A stretch of DNA of 64,000 nt from Saprospiraceae bacterium (lineage in GTDB: Bacteria > Bacteroidota > Bacteroidia > Chitinophagales > Saprospiraceae), in contig JAGQWX010000027.1 in assembly GCA_020436935.1 (NCBI GenBank), positions 1-64,000 of the forward strand, read 5' to 3'. Positions within the stretch are counted from its first letter, which is position 1, and each line of letters begins with the position of its first letter. A program made the position numbers and the translations under genes. Positions 42,173 to 51,712 of the stretch are shown in pieces. Under the pieces are notes generated by a model. That model ran no database searches. It was not told the origin of the DNA and worked only from the letters and a program-made list of their open reading frames with translations.

Positions 42173-45100
42173 TTATCTGATGATGATTAATTTTTTGAAT
42201 TCATCTTCCTTATTAGAGGTCAATGGTTTATTGTTGCTGTCAAATGCTTTTAGGGTATAAAAATAAATACCCGAAGCGAGTCGATTTCCAGAGGAATCCG
42301 TGCCTGTCCATGCGAAGCTGGATGTATTGCTTCCCAGTTTAGGCAAATCCACTTGTGATAGATTTATTCTTTGTATTAAAGTGCCTGTAGAAGAATAAAT
42401 TTGGAGCTCAAGTTTCGCTGGAAGATCGCCACCTAATTCATAGCTGAAATTGGTTTGGGTATTAAATGGATTTGGGAAATTATATACTTTTGAAATACCT
42501 ATGGTGTTTTCAACCTCAAATGCAATTTCTATTGGATCTTCAGTACTTAAATTTCCTGAGGCATCTTTTCCTTGCACAAATATGGAGTATTTACCATCTT
42601 CAAGACTAAGATCAAAACTTAAAAGCATAATATCTCTGTCATTGTCTTCTTTATGAGCAGGTAAAACTTGTGATTCAATAGAGTTGAATACAATATTTCC
42701 CAAGGCGTCCTTGATAGTAGCAACAATTGCATCTGGTGCATCATTTCTAAGGAACTTATTGTTATCCCTGAGTTCTATATTAAATCTCGGATTACCCGGT
42801 ACAATGGCATTATTAACCAATTCTTCAGTATCCTGATATACGATAATATAGGGATTTAAATTATCCCTTAAGACGTAAAACCTGGCGCTGCCAAAATTAT
42901 TGTCATAAGTAAATTCTCTGATGTCCTTCTTACCGTTGATTTCGTATGAAAAACCTACAGATCCCAATAAATCAATGGTCTTAAATTCAATGTTCTCAAA
43001 CATGTTTTCTCCCGGTTTAAGCTTATTGAAAACTTTATTGATTTCTATTTTTTTATTGTCGCCATAATTGAAAGAAAACATTACATCAACACTTTCAAGG
43101 GTATCTGAGCCTAAAAGAAATATGGGTAAATTTATGCTTAGGCTTTGTCCTTGTTGTATGGTATCAAATAATTCAGTAGATAGATCACCCTTGGCAATCA
43201 AGTCTTTCTCTTTTTGATAATAAACGCGAAGAGAATTTAGGATAGTAGGAGTCCTGTTTGTCGGATTTTCGTCAGTGTAGTATATTTTAAGGTACGGATA
43301 ATCGTTTGCTGAAATATGAGAAATATCTAATTCATTTTCAACAATATTTTTAAACAAAGTATCAGAGGATTCATTTGGCTTAATTCCTATTACACTTATT
43401 TTTGAAGTGTTATTCGGTGATATGACTTTGTCTATTGTTATTTTTCCCCAGGATTTTGCCGGTCCAATTGGAACGGATTCAAAGGAACCCAAGAAATCGT
43501 TAAAGACCAGATCCATCTGGGTTTTGACTATGTCTTGAACACTTTCTGCTAAACCTTCATCCCGTACCCCTTCGTCCTTTTTAAACATAAAAGTGTATGG
43601 TCTATCACCAACTTCTATCAGTTGATCAATAATCGCAGCACCTTGATTTTTTAGTGCTTTTACAATAGAATTGCCATAGATCAAAGTATCAGATTCCCAC
43701 TGGTCCACAAATAATTTTGATTTATCTGTTCTCATGATCGTCATAAAAGAAACATATGTACCTTTTGGTACATGATTTTCAATAAATTCGACTACTAATT
43801 TTCTTTGCTCAGGGGTCTCAGTTTTGAAGCCGAAGCTACCTCTGGCGCCTGTTGCGGTGGTGTTAATGCTATTGTACTGTCCTCCGAGATTTGGAGTGTG
43901 TCTGCCTAGTAGAGGGTCAAACATTGTAAATGCCACACCTTGATCCATATATTCCCATGGTCTGAAGGAAACAGCAAACGTAGAAAAATCGACAGAATAT
44001 CCTATCAGTTCACCAGCACCCAATTGCGTAACCCCATTGCTTATGGATACATTCCTAAGTGCGTTATTGTATTTGAAATTTCCATCACCTTGAACTATTA
44101 TATTGTTTGAATTCTGATTATACTGATAAAACTCCGACTGATTCCACCCCTCTGAAGGCGCTTGAGGATCATAGATAAATGTGGAAATACTCCATCTTTC
44201 TCTATCCACTTGCTGCTCATTCCTACCAACTCTCCAATAATAAACTTTATTTGGGATGAGGTCTAGGGATGGCTTCCACTTGATGAAAGGACCACTCTTT
44301 AGGAATCGCTGCTCTGTCAATTGTGGACTGTTGAAGAATTCTGTGGTATCAAGCTGAATGACATAATCTTGATTTCCAACCAAGCTGTTGGACGAACTGG
44401 CAATCAATTCAAAATTTGAAATGTCATTGACAATCGCAAAGTTGGGGGGGTAGGAGCCAAATATGTCGTCCGCCAGGATATTGAATACAAATCCGGGGCT
44501 TCCGTCGGGCCCGATGACCTGATTATTGCTTTCAGAAAGTTCACTGATATCGTCACCCGGGTCTAAAATGAGCAGGAGTCTGTTGGAACCTCTGACATCA
44601 TTGACAATAGGAAGGGTGATTTTGTAGCTCCTCTCAAAAGGAGGGGCATCAACGCTTATATTTTTTGTGGTAACCGTGTCACCATTTGGACCAATGTGAA
44701 TTGCCCGGATATTGAGTTTTTCTGAGGTGCTTCTACCTATATTCATCACGTCAAAAGTCACATCAAATTCAGAATTATGGATCAGGATATCACTTGGATT
44801 GGTTTTGATACTCCCGTAATCAATGGTGAAGTCCGACTTTTCGAATCCGTGTAACTTGGCAGCCGGATCCCCGTGAAAAGTAAGTTGTTGATACAAAGTA
44901 TATTCTCCTGGGTTGAAGACATCTTTTTCTTGTTCGCCAAATTCCTTGAACATATCACCCAATCTCTTTCCATAGAAATTGCTTGTTAGTTTGGCGTAAA
45001 ACTTGGTGCCATAAACACCTTGTGTAGACAGATAAGCCGTCCCGGCAGATGCAATAAAACCTATTGCGCCTCTATTAGGTGCAAATAGAAATTCCTCGCT

Positions 45101-47092
45101 GATCCCTTTTGACGGAGTATGGATGTTGCCCGAATAACAGCCTAAAGAAAATATAAAAGGATATTTACCTTCATTGGCATAGGATTCGGGTTTGTCAAGG
45201 CTGAATTCAAATGTGCCTACTGCAGCATGACCAAAAAATGTGATTACAGAAGCTCCATTATTGATGTTTTTTCTGATGCCTTCAAGATTGGCTACCTGTA
45301 CATTGGAAGAAGAGGTTTTAAAAAAAGAGGAAACCTGACCTCCAAATTCTCCGGTAGTTATCGTGTCTGTCATTCTATCCAGAAACCACTTGATGCTGCT
45401 TTGCTCTCCGGCATTTGCACCACCACCCAGGTGTACGATGTTTTTCAACCATAGCTTGTCTTCTTCTTGTGGAGCATCAATGGAAAGATCGTGAGCCTTT
45501 ATCTTATTGAGGTAAATGGCCACATCATCCAAACTTGTTGCTGCTATCCTTCCAATGGAAAAATAAGTATTGACATATCTGCCCGGTGAAAAAAGCAGGA
45601 CATCAGAAGGAGAAGAGCCAAATGTCGGCACAAAAAATGTTTGATTTAATGGATTCGCCAATAGCTCCTTCGTTCTTACATTTTCATATTCTCTTGCCTT
45701 TCCTACGATAAGGACATAATGCAGCGCGGGCCAGTTTTCATGCAGGTAGGCAGACATATTTTTGAATGGCCAGTTGTGGTTGGGAATTCCAAAGCCGAAC
45801 TGATCATAAATCTCCTCAGTTGTGATGACGTGGGTTTTGAATGCACCACCTGCCTGAGAAGAGCGATATGCTGCATAGTCATCAATCGGATTTGCAACTC
45901 TGTTCTCAGGATAGAGCTTTTCACTGGTAAGGAAAAGGTATGAAGCATTGATGTTTTTCAAATCTTTGAACTTCCTGACTTTGCCTGTACTCAAAACCTT
46001 AGGTTCTGATGAAATAGCCAGTTTGGCATTGGATTCAACCACAACCTCCTTGTTGTTGTTCAAAGTCAAAGCCTGCAGATTGTTGAAGTCGAGCACATAG
46101 CTTGGAGCCCCAGATGGTAAAGTAAGCTTGATCAGCGTTTTTTGTTGGTTTTGTACATCCGCGCTCAGGAAGCTGATGCCAGTAAAATCAAAAGTTCTGT
46201 CATAAACTATGTTGGCATTGGCCAGACCGAAAAGCCCTGTAGTCGAAGTTTTCCTGAGGTCTATTTTATTGCTTTCCTTTAAGCTTTGGCCGGAAAGGAC
46301 TTTGTTGAATATAGCTGTTTTACCGGCTCCGGCTGTGTCAATGCCAATTACTTCTCCGTTGAACTTAATTTCTTTGATGATGGGCCAATCGTTATTGGAC
46401 GACATTCTCAATTCTAAAATCGCATCACTTCCACCTGTATATATGCCTTTCAAATTGAGATTTGCACTGTAGTCAGACCTCAAGCCTGAAGTATACCCTT
46501 CACTGGGTTGGAAATGTGAATATTTTAATTGACCAATCTGAGGTTTATAAAAGCTGGCAGAGAAATTCACGATTTCTTTGAAACGAAAGGAATTTAAGGT
46601 TGCGAGTCCTGTGGGATCAAAATCAGGACCTTTTGGAGTATATCTTAAAGGTGGGTCACCAGCCTTATCAATGGTCAAATAGTAAGCAGAAACATCTGTA
46701 AAGAGACCGTAATATGGATTAAGAAGGTCTGTTTGCCAATCATCATACAAAAAGGTATCCAGGGCAATGGTTGATTTAAAACCAACAAATTCTAAGTAGT
46801 CATTTTCTCCCAACACATTGCCATTCGAAAAGAATAGTGCTTCTTCTTTGCCATTGTGCATCATCCTCAATCCGTCTGTTTGGGACAGATCCAAACCAAG
46901 TGCAGCCAGAGTTTTGCCACTGATTCTGTACACACCATCCTGGTCGATTTCAAACTTATAATATGTGTTATCGTACTTAATCCATTCATTACCAAGACTT
47001 ACACCTGCCGCGCTGTGCATTTGTCCAAATAAAGAAAAGTAATAGATAGATGAAGCGAAAACAAGTAAAAGACGTCTCAGATGATTTGCCAT
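42173..47092 (-). CDS. Large gingipain-type C25 protein (PorU2-like) with type IX C-terminal domain
   Basis: A 1639-residue exported protein with a signal peptide (LLLVFASSIYYFSLFGQ). Residues about 420-790 are a C25 (gingipain) peptidase domain: HYVLIVGKAREYENV, YFSIGRIAATSLDDV, and the catalytic dyad His622 (ITFFGHAAVGTFEF) and Cys652 (FSLGCYSGN), 30 residues apart as in gingipains. CARDB-like and Ig-like domains follow (NIGRSTSEKLNIRAIHIG), and the C-terminus has FNFPNPFN-type text (YNFPNPFNTQTNFSYELGG) and GTDSSGNRLASGIYFY, a type IX sorting/FlgD-like domain. It is longer than PorU and may be the PorU2-type sortase homologue or a secreted protease. Spacing suggests co-transcription with the GT4 gene. 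Confidence 0.85.
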   Translation of the reverse strand: MANHLRRLLLVFASSIYYFSLFGQMHSAAGVSLGNEWIKYDNTYYKFEIDQDGVYRISGKTLAALGLDLSQTDGLRMMHNGKEEALFFSNGNVLGENDYLEFVGFKSTIALDTFLYDDWQTDLLNPYYGLFTDVSAYYLTIDKAGDPPLRYTPKGPDFDPTGLATLNSFRFKEIVNFSASFYKPQIGQLKYSHFQPSEGYTSGLRSDYSANLNLKGIYTGGSDAILELRMSSNNDWPIIKEIKFNGEVIGIDTAGAGKTAIFNKVLSGQSLKESNKIDLRKTSTTGLFGLANANIVYDRTFDFTGISFLSADVQNQQKTLIKLTLPSGAPSYVLDFNNLQALTLNNNKEVVVESNAKLAISSEPKVLSTGKVRKFKDLKNINASYLFLTSEKLYPENRVANPIDDYAAYRSSQAGGAFKTHVITTEEIYDQFGFGIPNHNWPFKNMSAYLHENWPALHYVLIVGKAREYENVRTKELLANPLNQTFFVPTFGSSPSDVLLFSPGRYVNTYFSIGRIAATSLDDVAIYLNKIKAHDLSIDAPQEEDKLWLKNIVHLGGGANAGEQSSIKWFLDRMTDTITTGEFGGQVSSFFKTSSSNVQVANLEGIRKNINNGASVITFFGHAAVGTFEFSLDKPESYANEGKYPFIFSLGCYSGNIHTPSKGISEEFLFAPNRGAIGFIASAGTAYLSTQGVYGTKFYAKLTSNFYGKRLGDMFKEFGEQEKDVFNPGEYTLYQQLTFHGDPAAKLHGFEKSDFTIDYGSIKTNPSDILIHNSEFDVTFDVMNIGRSTSEKLNIRAIHIGPNGDTVTTKNISVDAPPFERSYKITLPIVNDVRGSNRLLLILDPGDDISELSESNNQVIGPDGSPGFVFNILADDIFGSYPPNFAIVNDISNFELIASSSNSLVGNQDYVIQLDTTEFFNSPQLTEQRFLKSGPFIKWKPSLDLIPNKVYYWRVGRNEQQVDRERWSISTFIYDPQAPSEGWNQSEFYQYNQNSNNIIVQGDGNFKYNNALRNVSISNGVTQLGAGELIGYSVDFSTFAVSFRPWEYMDQGVAFTMFDPLLGRHTPNLGGQYNSINTTATGARGSFGFKTETPEQRKLVVEFIENHVPKGTYVSFMTIMRTDKSKLFVDQWESDTLIYGNSIVKALKNQGAAIIDQLIEVGDRPYTFMFKKDEGVRDEGLAESVQDIVKTQMDLVFNDFLGSFESVPIGPAKSWGKITIDKVISPNNTSKISVIGIKPNESSDTLFKNIVENELDISHISANDYPYLKIYYTDENPTNRTPTILNSLRVYYQKEKDLIAKGDLSTELFDTIQQGQSLSINLPIFLLGSDTLESVDVMFSFNYGDNKKIEINKVFNKLKPGENMFENIEFKTIDLLGSVGFSYEINGKKDIREFTYDNNFGSARFYVLRDNLNPYIIVYQDTEELVNNAIVPGNPRFNIELRDNNKFLRNDAPDAIVATIKDALGNIVFNSIESQVLPAHKEDNDRDIMLLSFDLSLEDGKYSIFVQGKDASGNLSTEDPIEIAFEVENTIGISKVYNFPNPFNTQTNFSYELGGDLPAKLELQIYSSTGTLIQRINLSQVDLPKLGSNTSSFAWTGTDSSGNRLASGIYFYTLKAFDSNNKPLTSNKEDEFKKLIIIR

Positions 47093-47213
47093 TGGTTAGC
47101 TTTAATTTTTTGGTATGCGATACAAAAATACAACACAAAATGTTTTTGAGGCCAAAAAAATACCAATATTAACGATACAAAAATTGGCAGAATTTGAAGT
47201 CTGAAAAATATGT

Positions 47214-47234
47214 TATTTAGATTTTGTCTAAATA
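47214..47234. promoter_or_regulatory. 21-bp dyad upstream of the nqr operon
   Basis: TATTTAGA-N5-TCTAAATA is a perfect 8-bp inverted repeat with a 5-base centre (TTTTG). It lies in the 238-base gap between the divergent C25 gene and nqrA, about 68 bp upstream of the nqrA -7 element, so a distal regulator site is possible. Confidence 0.45.
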
Positions 47235-47291
47235 GTCATTTTTTCATGTTTTAAATACATCTAATTTTCTTAATTTGAGTTTAAATAATCA

Positions 47292-47299
47292 TACATTTG
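47292..47299 (+). promoter_or_regulatory. Candidate nqr operon promoter -7 element
   Basis: TACATTTG matches TAnnTTTG exactly and lies 31 bases upstream of the TTG start of nqrA. A TTTG sits 14 bases further upstream, shorter than the usual spacing, so the -33 part is uncertain. Confidence 0.45.
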
Positions 47300-47330
47300 C
47301 TGGCAAATTTTTAAGCTAAATCTTAACAAC

Positions 47331-48968
47331 TTGAGAAAGTATCATAAAGCACTACTTACGATTGTTTTACTCTCCTCAACTCAAGTAATTTTATCAGCTC
47401 AATCCGACAAAGGTTCATCTGGATTTTTATTTTACGGTCTATTGGGTGTTGGTGTTTTGGTCGCCATGGCTGCCATTATATCACTGGCTGATAATTTACT
47501 AAAAGTTGAAGCTGATAAAGTAGGACTAGACGTCGTCAAAAATGACATTGGAATCCTTCCTTCAATCTCAAATATGATTGCAGGCAAGACAACAAACAAG
47601 TCAGGAGACAACAGTTTTACAAAATTATCAAAAGGATTTGATATCAAGCTCGTAGGTGAAGCTGCCGCTGAAATCGCGTCAACTTCAGTTACGAGGTATG
47701 CCATCTGTCCAACTGATTTCCACGGAATTTCACCGATACCCAAGGTGGTTGTTGAAGTTGGAGATAGTGTTAAGGCTGGTGATGTGTTGTTTTTTGATAA
47801 AAAAGTGCCTGAAATCATGTACACATCTCCTGTAAGTGGAGAGGTGATCGAAATCAACAGGGGCGAAAAAAGAGCAATCACAGAGGTGGTTATTTTGGCG
47901 GATAAAACTCAGCAATTCAAAAAATTTGACGTTCCATCTCTTGTAGCAGGAAAGGCTGAATTGGCTAAATTTCTTCAGGATAGTGGCGCATGGACTTTGT
48001 TCAATCAAAGACCATTTGATGTTGTACCTGGCATTAATGATTTTCCTAGAGATATCTTCATCAGCACTTTCGACACAGCGCCTTTGGCACCCGACAATAA
48101 CTTTGTAGTGGCAGGAAAGGAAGCTTATTTCCAAAAAGGTCTTGAAGTTTTGGCTGCCCTAACTGACGGGGAAGTTCACCTTGGTTTGAATGGAAATGCA
48201 GGAGCAAAAGTGGCTGATGCCTTCAAAAATGCCGCAGATGTTAAAAAACATTATTTTGCAGGAAAACACCCGGCTGGTAATGTTGGTATTCAAATTCACC
48301 ACATTAAGGCCATTAAGTCTGGTGATAAGGTATGGACGCTAGGTGTACAGGATGTAATCACTCTTGGAAAACTATTTGCTGAAGGCATTTATGACGCTAG
48401 TAAGTTGATTGCCATCAGCGGAAACCGTGTGGTCAATCCTGCCTATGTGCAGACCTATACCGGAGCTCAGGTAGGTGAACTCCTTGCCGGTAATATCAAA
48501 ACCGATGACAAGAAGTCACGCATCATCAGTGGTGACGTTCTTTCCGGAAAGCAAAAGTCAACTGCACAATACTTATCATTCAGAGATGATCAAATCACTG
48601 TCATTGAAGAGGGGGATGAGTTCGAAATGTTTGGTTGGTTATTGCCATTGAAACCCAGACCAAGTGCTTCAAGAACTTACCCGAACTTTTTATTCCCCGG
48701 TTTCAAATTTGAAGCCAACACCAATACACACGGTGAGAAGAGGGCGTTTGTGGTCAGCGGTCAATATGAGGAAGTTTTGCCAATGGACATTTACCCTCAG
48801 CACTTGATGAAAGCAATCATGGCCAATGATTTTGAAAAAATGGAAGGATTGGGCATTCTCGAATTGACAGAGGAAGATGTGGCATTGTGTGAATTTGTTT
48901 GTACGTCAAAGTCACCACTTCAAAAGACGCTAAGAGAAGGATTGGACATTGTACAATCTCAGGGATAA
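47331..48968 (+). CDS. nqrA: Na+-NQR subunit A with N-terminal membrane extension
   Basis: A 545-residue NqrA. The core begins near residue 96 with FTKLSKGFDIKLVGEAA, matching the usual NqrA N-terminus, and continues with KVVVEVGDSVKAGDVLFFDK and later TYPNFLFPGFKFEANTNTHG. The preceding 95 residues are extra: a signal-peptide-like stretch (LLTIVLLSSTQVILSAQ), then a membrane helix at about 31-52 (GFLFYGLLGVGVLVAMAAII), then a linker. If the signal is cleaved, this helix would run from outside to inside and leave the NqrA core in the cytosol, as required. The start is TTG at 47331; no ATG precedes the signal sequence. NqrA is a quinone-site subunit of the sodium-pumping NADH:quinone oxidoreductase. 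Confidence 0.93.
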   Translation: MRKYHKALLTIVLLSSTQVILSAQSDKGSSGFLFYGLLGVGVLVAMAAIISLADNLLKVEADKVGLDVVKNDIGILPSISNMIAGKTTNKSGDNSFTKLSKGFDIKLVGEAAAEIASTSVTRYAICPTDFHGISPIPKVVVEVGDSVKAGDVLFFDKKVPEIMYTSPVSGEVIEINRGEKRAITEVVILADKTQQFKKFDVPSLVAGKAELAKFLQDSGAWTLFNQRPFDVVPGINDFPRDIFISTFDTAPLAPDNNFVVAGKEAYFQKGLEVLAALTDGEVHLGLNGNAGAKVADAFKNAADVKKHYFAGKHPAGNVGIQIHHIKAIKSGDKVWTLGVQDVITLGKLFAEGIYDASKLIAISGNRVVNPAYVQTYTGAQVGELLAGNIKTDDKKSRIISGDVLSGKQKSTAQYLSFRDDQITVIEEGDEFEMFGWLLPLKPRPSASRTYPNFLFPGFKFEANTNTHGEKRAFVVSGQYEEVLPMDIYPQHLMKAIMANDFEKMEGLGILELTEEDVALCEFVCTSKSPLQKTLREGLDIVQSQG

Positions 48969-49000
48969 TCTATTAAGACAGGAAAATTTATTAAAATAAA

Positions 49001-50251
49001 ATGGGTTTACTTCAATTTATAAAAAGCATTGAGCCGGATAAGAAAAAGAGTCCTTTTCTCCACACGGCCTATGATGCATTTTTCACTTTTGCGTTTACGC
49101 CAGACACTGTAACAAAAGGAGGAGTACATATCAGAGATGGTATGGACTTGAAAAGACTAATGTTTCATGTAGTAATGGCATTGCAGTTGTGTTATATTTT
49201 TGGAACATACAACATTGGTCACCAACACTTTATTGCTCAGGGCGAGTATCTTGGCTTTATGGATGGCTTTCATCTGAAGCTGGCTCATGGCCTGATCAAA
49301 ATGTTGCCAATATTTATAGTTTCCAACGTTGTGGGTCTGGGAATAGAATTTATTTCTGCAGCCAGAAAGGGACATGCAGTGGAGGAAGGTTATCTGGTGA
49401 CAGGTGCTTTGATTCCATTGATCATGCCACCGGACATTCCACTTTGGATTCTTGCTGTTTCCATTGCTTTTGCTGTTATCATTGGCAAAGAAGCATTTGG
49501 TGGTACCGGGATGAATATTTGGAACATCGCATTGCTTTCCAGAGTATTTATATTTTTTGCTTATCCCACTACTATATCAGGTGATCAGGTTTGGGTATCC
49601 GGATTTGACTCACTTGCGCCCGGAACGGTTGCAGATTATGGTTGGTGGCATACGGGCTTTTTCAACAGCATATTTTCATCCATGGGGCTTCCTCTCTTTG
49701 ATAGCGCTGCCTCTGTGGTTGATGGATACTCCGGCGCCACACCACTTACGCTGGCATACCAGGGTGGATGGGAACAAGTGACCAGCCATTTTTCTGAGAG
49801 CCAAATGTTGTGGGGTGCTATTCCAGGATCCATTGGAGAAACAAGTAAGGTACTGATCATTATTGGCGCTTTGTTTTTGATAGTAACCAAAGTAGCCAGC
49901 TACAGGATTATGTTTGGAATGATATTAGGTGCAATCGGTGGAACTTTGATTCTGAATGCCTGGGGTGCTACCCCTTTCATGGAAGTGACCTGGTATCAGC
50001 ACTTTTTGATGGGTTCATTCCTTTTTGCAATGGCATTTATGGCTACTGACCCAGTTACTGCCAGCGGAACTAACAAAGGAAAATGGATTTATGGAGCTTT
50101 AATTGGCTTTATAGGTATCATTGTCAGGGTCATCAACCCTGCTTATCCAGAAGGATGGATGCTAGCCATTCTTTTCGTAAATACATTCTCTCCACTCATC
50201 GATCACTTCGTATTGGAGGCTAACATTAAAAAACGTTTGAAAAGTGCATAG
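49001..50251 (+). CDS. nqrB: Na+-NQR subunit B
   Basis: A 416-residue membrane subunit with about ten helices. The covalent FMN site is visible as GYSGATPLTLA, with Thr247 the expected attachment residue. Other conserved parts are GKEAFGGTGMNIWNIALLSR and FMATDPVTASGTNKGKWIYG. NqrB forms the core of the sodium channel and holds FMN and riboflavin. It starts 32 bases after nqrA and its last 8 bases overlap the GTG start of nqrC. Confidence 0.97.
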   Translation: MGLLQFIKSIEPDKKKSPFLHTAYDAFFTFAFTPDTVTKGGVHIRDGMDLKRLMFHVVMALQLCYIFGTYNIGHQHFIAQGEYLGFMDGFHLKLAHGLIKMLPIFIVSNVVGLGIEFISAARKGHAVEEGYLVTGALIPLIMPPDIPLWILAVSIAFAVIIGKEAFGGTGMNIWNIALLSRVFIFFAYPTTISGDQVWVSGFDSLAPGTVADYGWWHTGFFNSIFSSMGLPLFDSAASVVDGYSGATPLTLAYQGGWEQVTSHFSESQMLWGAIPGSIGETSKVLIIIGALFLIVTKVASYRIMFGMILGAIGGTLILNAWGATPFMEVTWYQHFLMGSFLFAMAFMATDPVTASGTNKGKWIYGALIGFIGIIVRVINPAYPEGWMLAILFVNTFSPLIDHFVLEANIKKRLKSA

Positions 50252-50996
50252 TACAAGTTATATCGTAAGGTTTGTGCTCATCATGACAGCAATTGTGGCT
50301 GTTGTTTTGGCATTCATGTCAACTGCGCTCAAACCTATTCATTTAAAAAATGAAGCAGTTTACAACAAAAGAGCAATTCTTAGTGCGGTTGAAAAAGAGG
50401 TTGGCAAACCAATTTCCGGGCTCTCTGATCAGGAAGTTCTGGACATCTTCAACAACCAGATTACTCAGAAGGTGTTCACAATGAGTGGCAAGGAGTTGAC
50501 CAAAGAAGAAGTTGAAGCAAAAGGCTATAAAGGTGGTCTTGCGGAAAATGTTGATATGGCACAGGAAAAGAAAAAGCCGGAAGCAGAAAGGATACTTCCA
50601 CTTTATATATACAAAACTGCTGATGGAAAAACCAAAACCATTGTTTCAGTAAGAGGAAATGGACTTTGGGATGAAATCTGGGGCAATATTGCACTTGATG
50701 GTGATCTGAATACGATATCAGGTGCTGCTTTTGACCACAAAGGTGAAACGCCGGGTCTCGGTGCCGAAATAAAAGACAATCCTTCTTTCCCGGCTAGTTT
50801 TGTGGGTAAGAAAATTTATGATGAAAATGGCAATTACAAATCTGTAGATGTCGTAAAAGGCGGTGTTTCTGACCCTGTACACCAAGTGGATGCCATCTCA
50901 GGTGCTACCATCACGACTGTAGGTGTAGGTGAAATGATGGTCAGAAGTATGAAATATTATGAACCTGCTTTAAAAAGCGTAAAATCTAATCAATAA
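50244..50996 (+). CDS. nqrC: Na+-NQR subunit C
   Basis: A 250-residue subunit with one N-terminal membrane helix (about 8-27, VRFVLIMTAIVAVVLAFMST) and a periplasmic FMN-binding domain. The flavinylation motif SGAT is at 219-222 (VDAISGATITTVG), with Thr222 as FMN carrier. WDEIWGNIALDGDLNTISGA and ETPGLGAEI are conserved. The GTG at 50244 overlaps the end of nqrB by 8 bases. Flavin attachment needs the transferase ApbE, which is not in the window. Confidence 0.96.
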   Translation: MHSTSYIVRFVLIMTAIVAVVLAFMSTALKPIHLKNEAVYNKRAILSAVEKEVGKPISGLSDQEVLDIFNNQITQKVFTMSGKELTKEEVEAKGYKGGLAENVDMAQEKKKPEAERILPLYIYKTADGKTKTIVSVRGNGLWDEIWGNIALDGDLNTISGAAFDHKGETPGLGAEIKDNPSFPASFVGKKIYDENGNYKSVDVVKGGVSDPVHQVDAISGATITTVGVGEMMVRSMKYYEPALKSVKSNQ

Positions 50997-50997
50997 T

Positions 50998-51690
50998 ATG
51001 GCAGAGGTAAAAGAAAAAAATGCTCCAGCTGTAGAATTTGGCAAAGAGGAAAGAAAGTTGATCACTGATCCGATCAATGATAACAATCCAATTACCGTTC
51101 AGATTCTAGGGATTTGTTCTGCGCTGGCAGTAACTACTTTGATGAATAAGGCGCTCGTTATGGCTATAGCTGTAACGGCAGTAACCGCCCTATCCAACAT
51201 GGTAACTTCCGCATTGAGAAATGCTATTCCAAAGCAGGTAAGGATGATCGTGCAATTGGTCATTGTTGCAACTTTGGTGACCATTGTAGAGTTGACACTG
51301 AAGGCTTTGAATTATCCAATATACAAAGACCTTTCTGTATTCATTGGCTTGATCATCACCAACTGTATTGTAATGGGTCGTTTGGAGGCATATGCCATGG
51401 CAAACAGACCTTGGAGATCTTTTCTTGATGGAATAGGTAACGGTTTAGGCTATGGTGTCATTTTGATCATCGTTGCATTTATCAGAGAATTATTTGGAAA
51501 GGGCAGTGTCTTTAACTTTAAGGTGATAGGCCCAAATGCTGAATACCTGATCAATACTGCAAGTTCACCGCTTTTGAGCTGGTATACCAATAACAACCTG
51601 ATGGTGCTTTTCCCATCAGCCATGTTTGTTATCGGAATTGTTATCTGGGCACACAGAGCCTGGAACAAAAAACTTGTAGATATTTCTTAA
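50998..51690 (+). CDS. nqrD: Na+-NQR subunit D
   Basis: A 230-residue membrane subunit with about six helices of the RnfA/E-NqrD/E fold. VQILGICSALAVTTLMNKAL and the conserved FIGLIITNCIVMGRLEAYAM, whose cysteine takes part in the [2Fe-2S] cluster held between NqrD and NqrE, are clear, as is WRSFLDGIGNGLGYGVILII. It begins one base after the nqrC stop. The first 30 residues form a charged cytosolic tail longer than in Vibrio NqrD. Confidence 0.96.
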   Translation: MAEVKEKNAPAVEFGKEERKLITDPINDNNPITVQILGICSALAVTTLMNKALVMAIAVTAVTALSNMVTSALRNAIPKQVRMIVQLVIVATLVTIVELTLKALNYPIYKDLSVFIGLIITNCIVMGRLEAYAMANRPWRSFLDGIGNGLGYGVILIIVAFIRELFGKGSVFNFKVIGPNAEYLINTASSPLLSWYTNNNLMVLFPSAMFVIGIVIWAHRAWNKKLVDIS

Positions 51691-51712
51691 TCATCTGAAA
51701 TAATAAAGTAAA

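Noticed and set aside
47432-48134. Minus-strand frames opposite nqrA
   Set aside because: They overlap the conserved nqrA coding sequence and show no domain, signal or start context.
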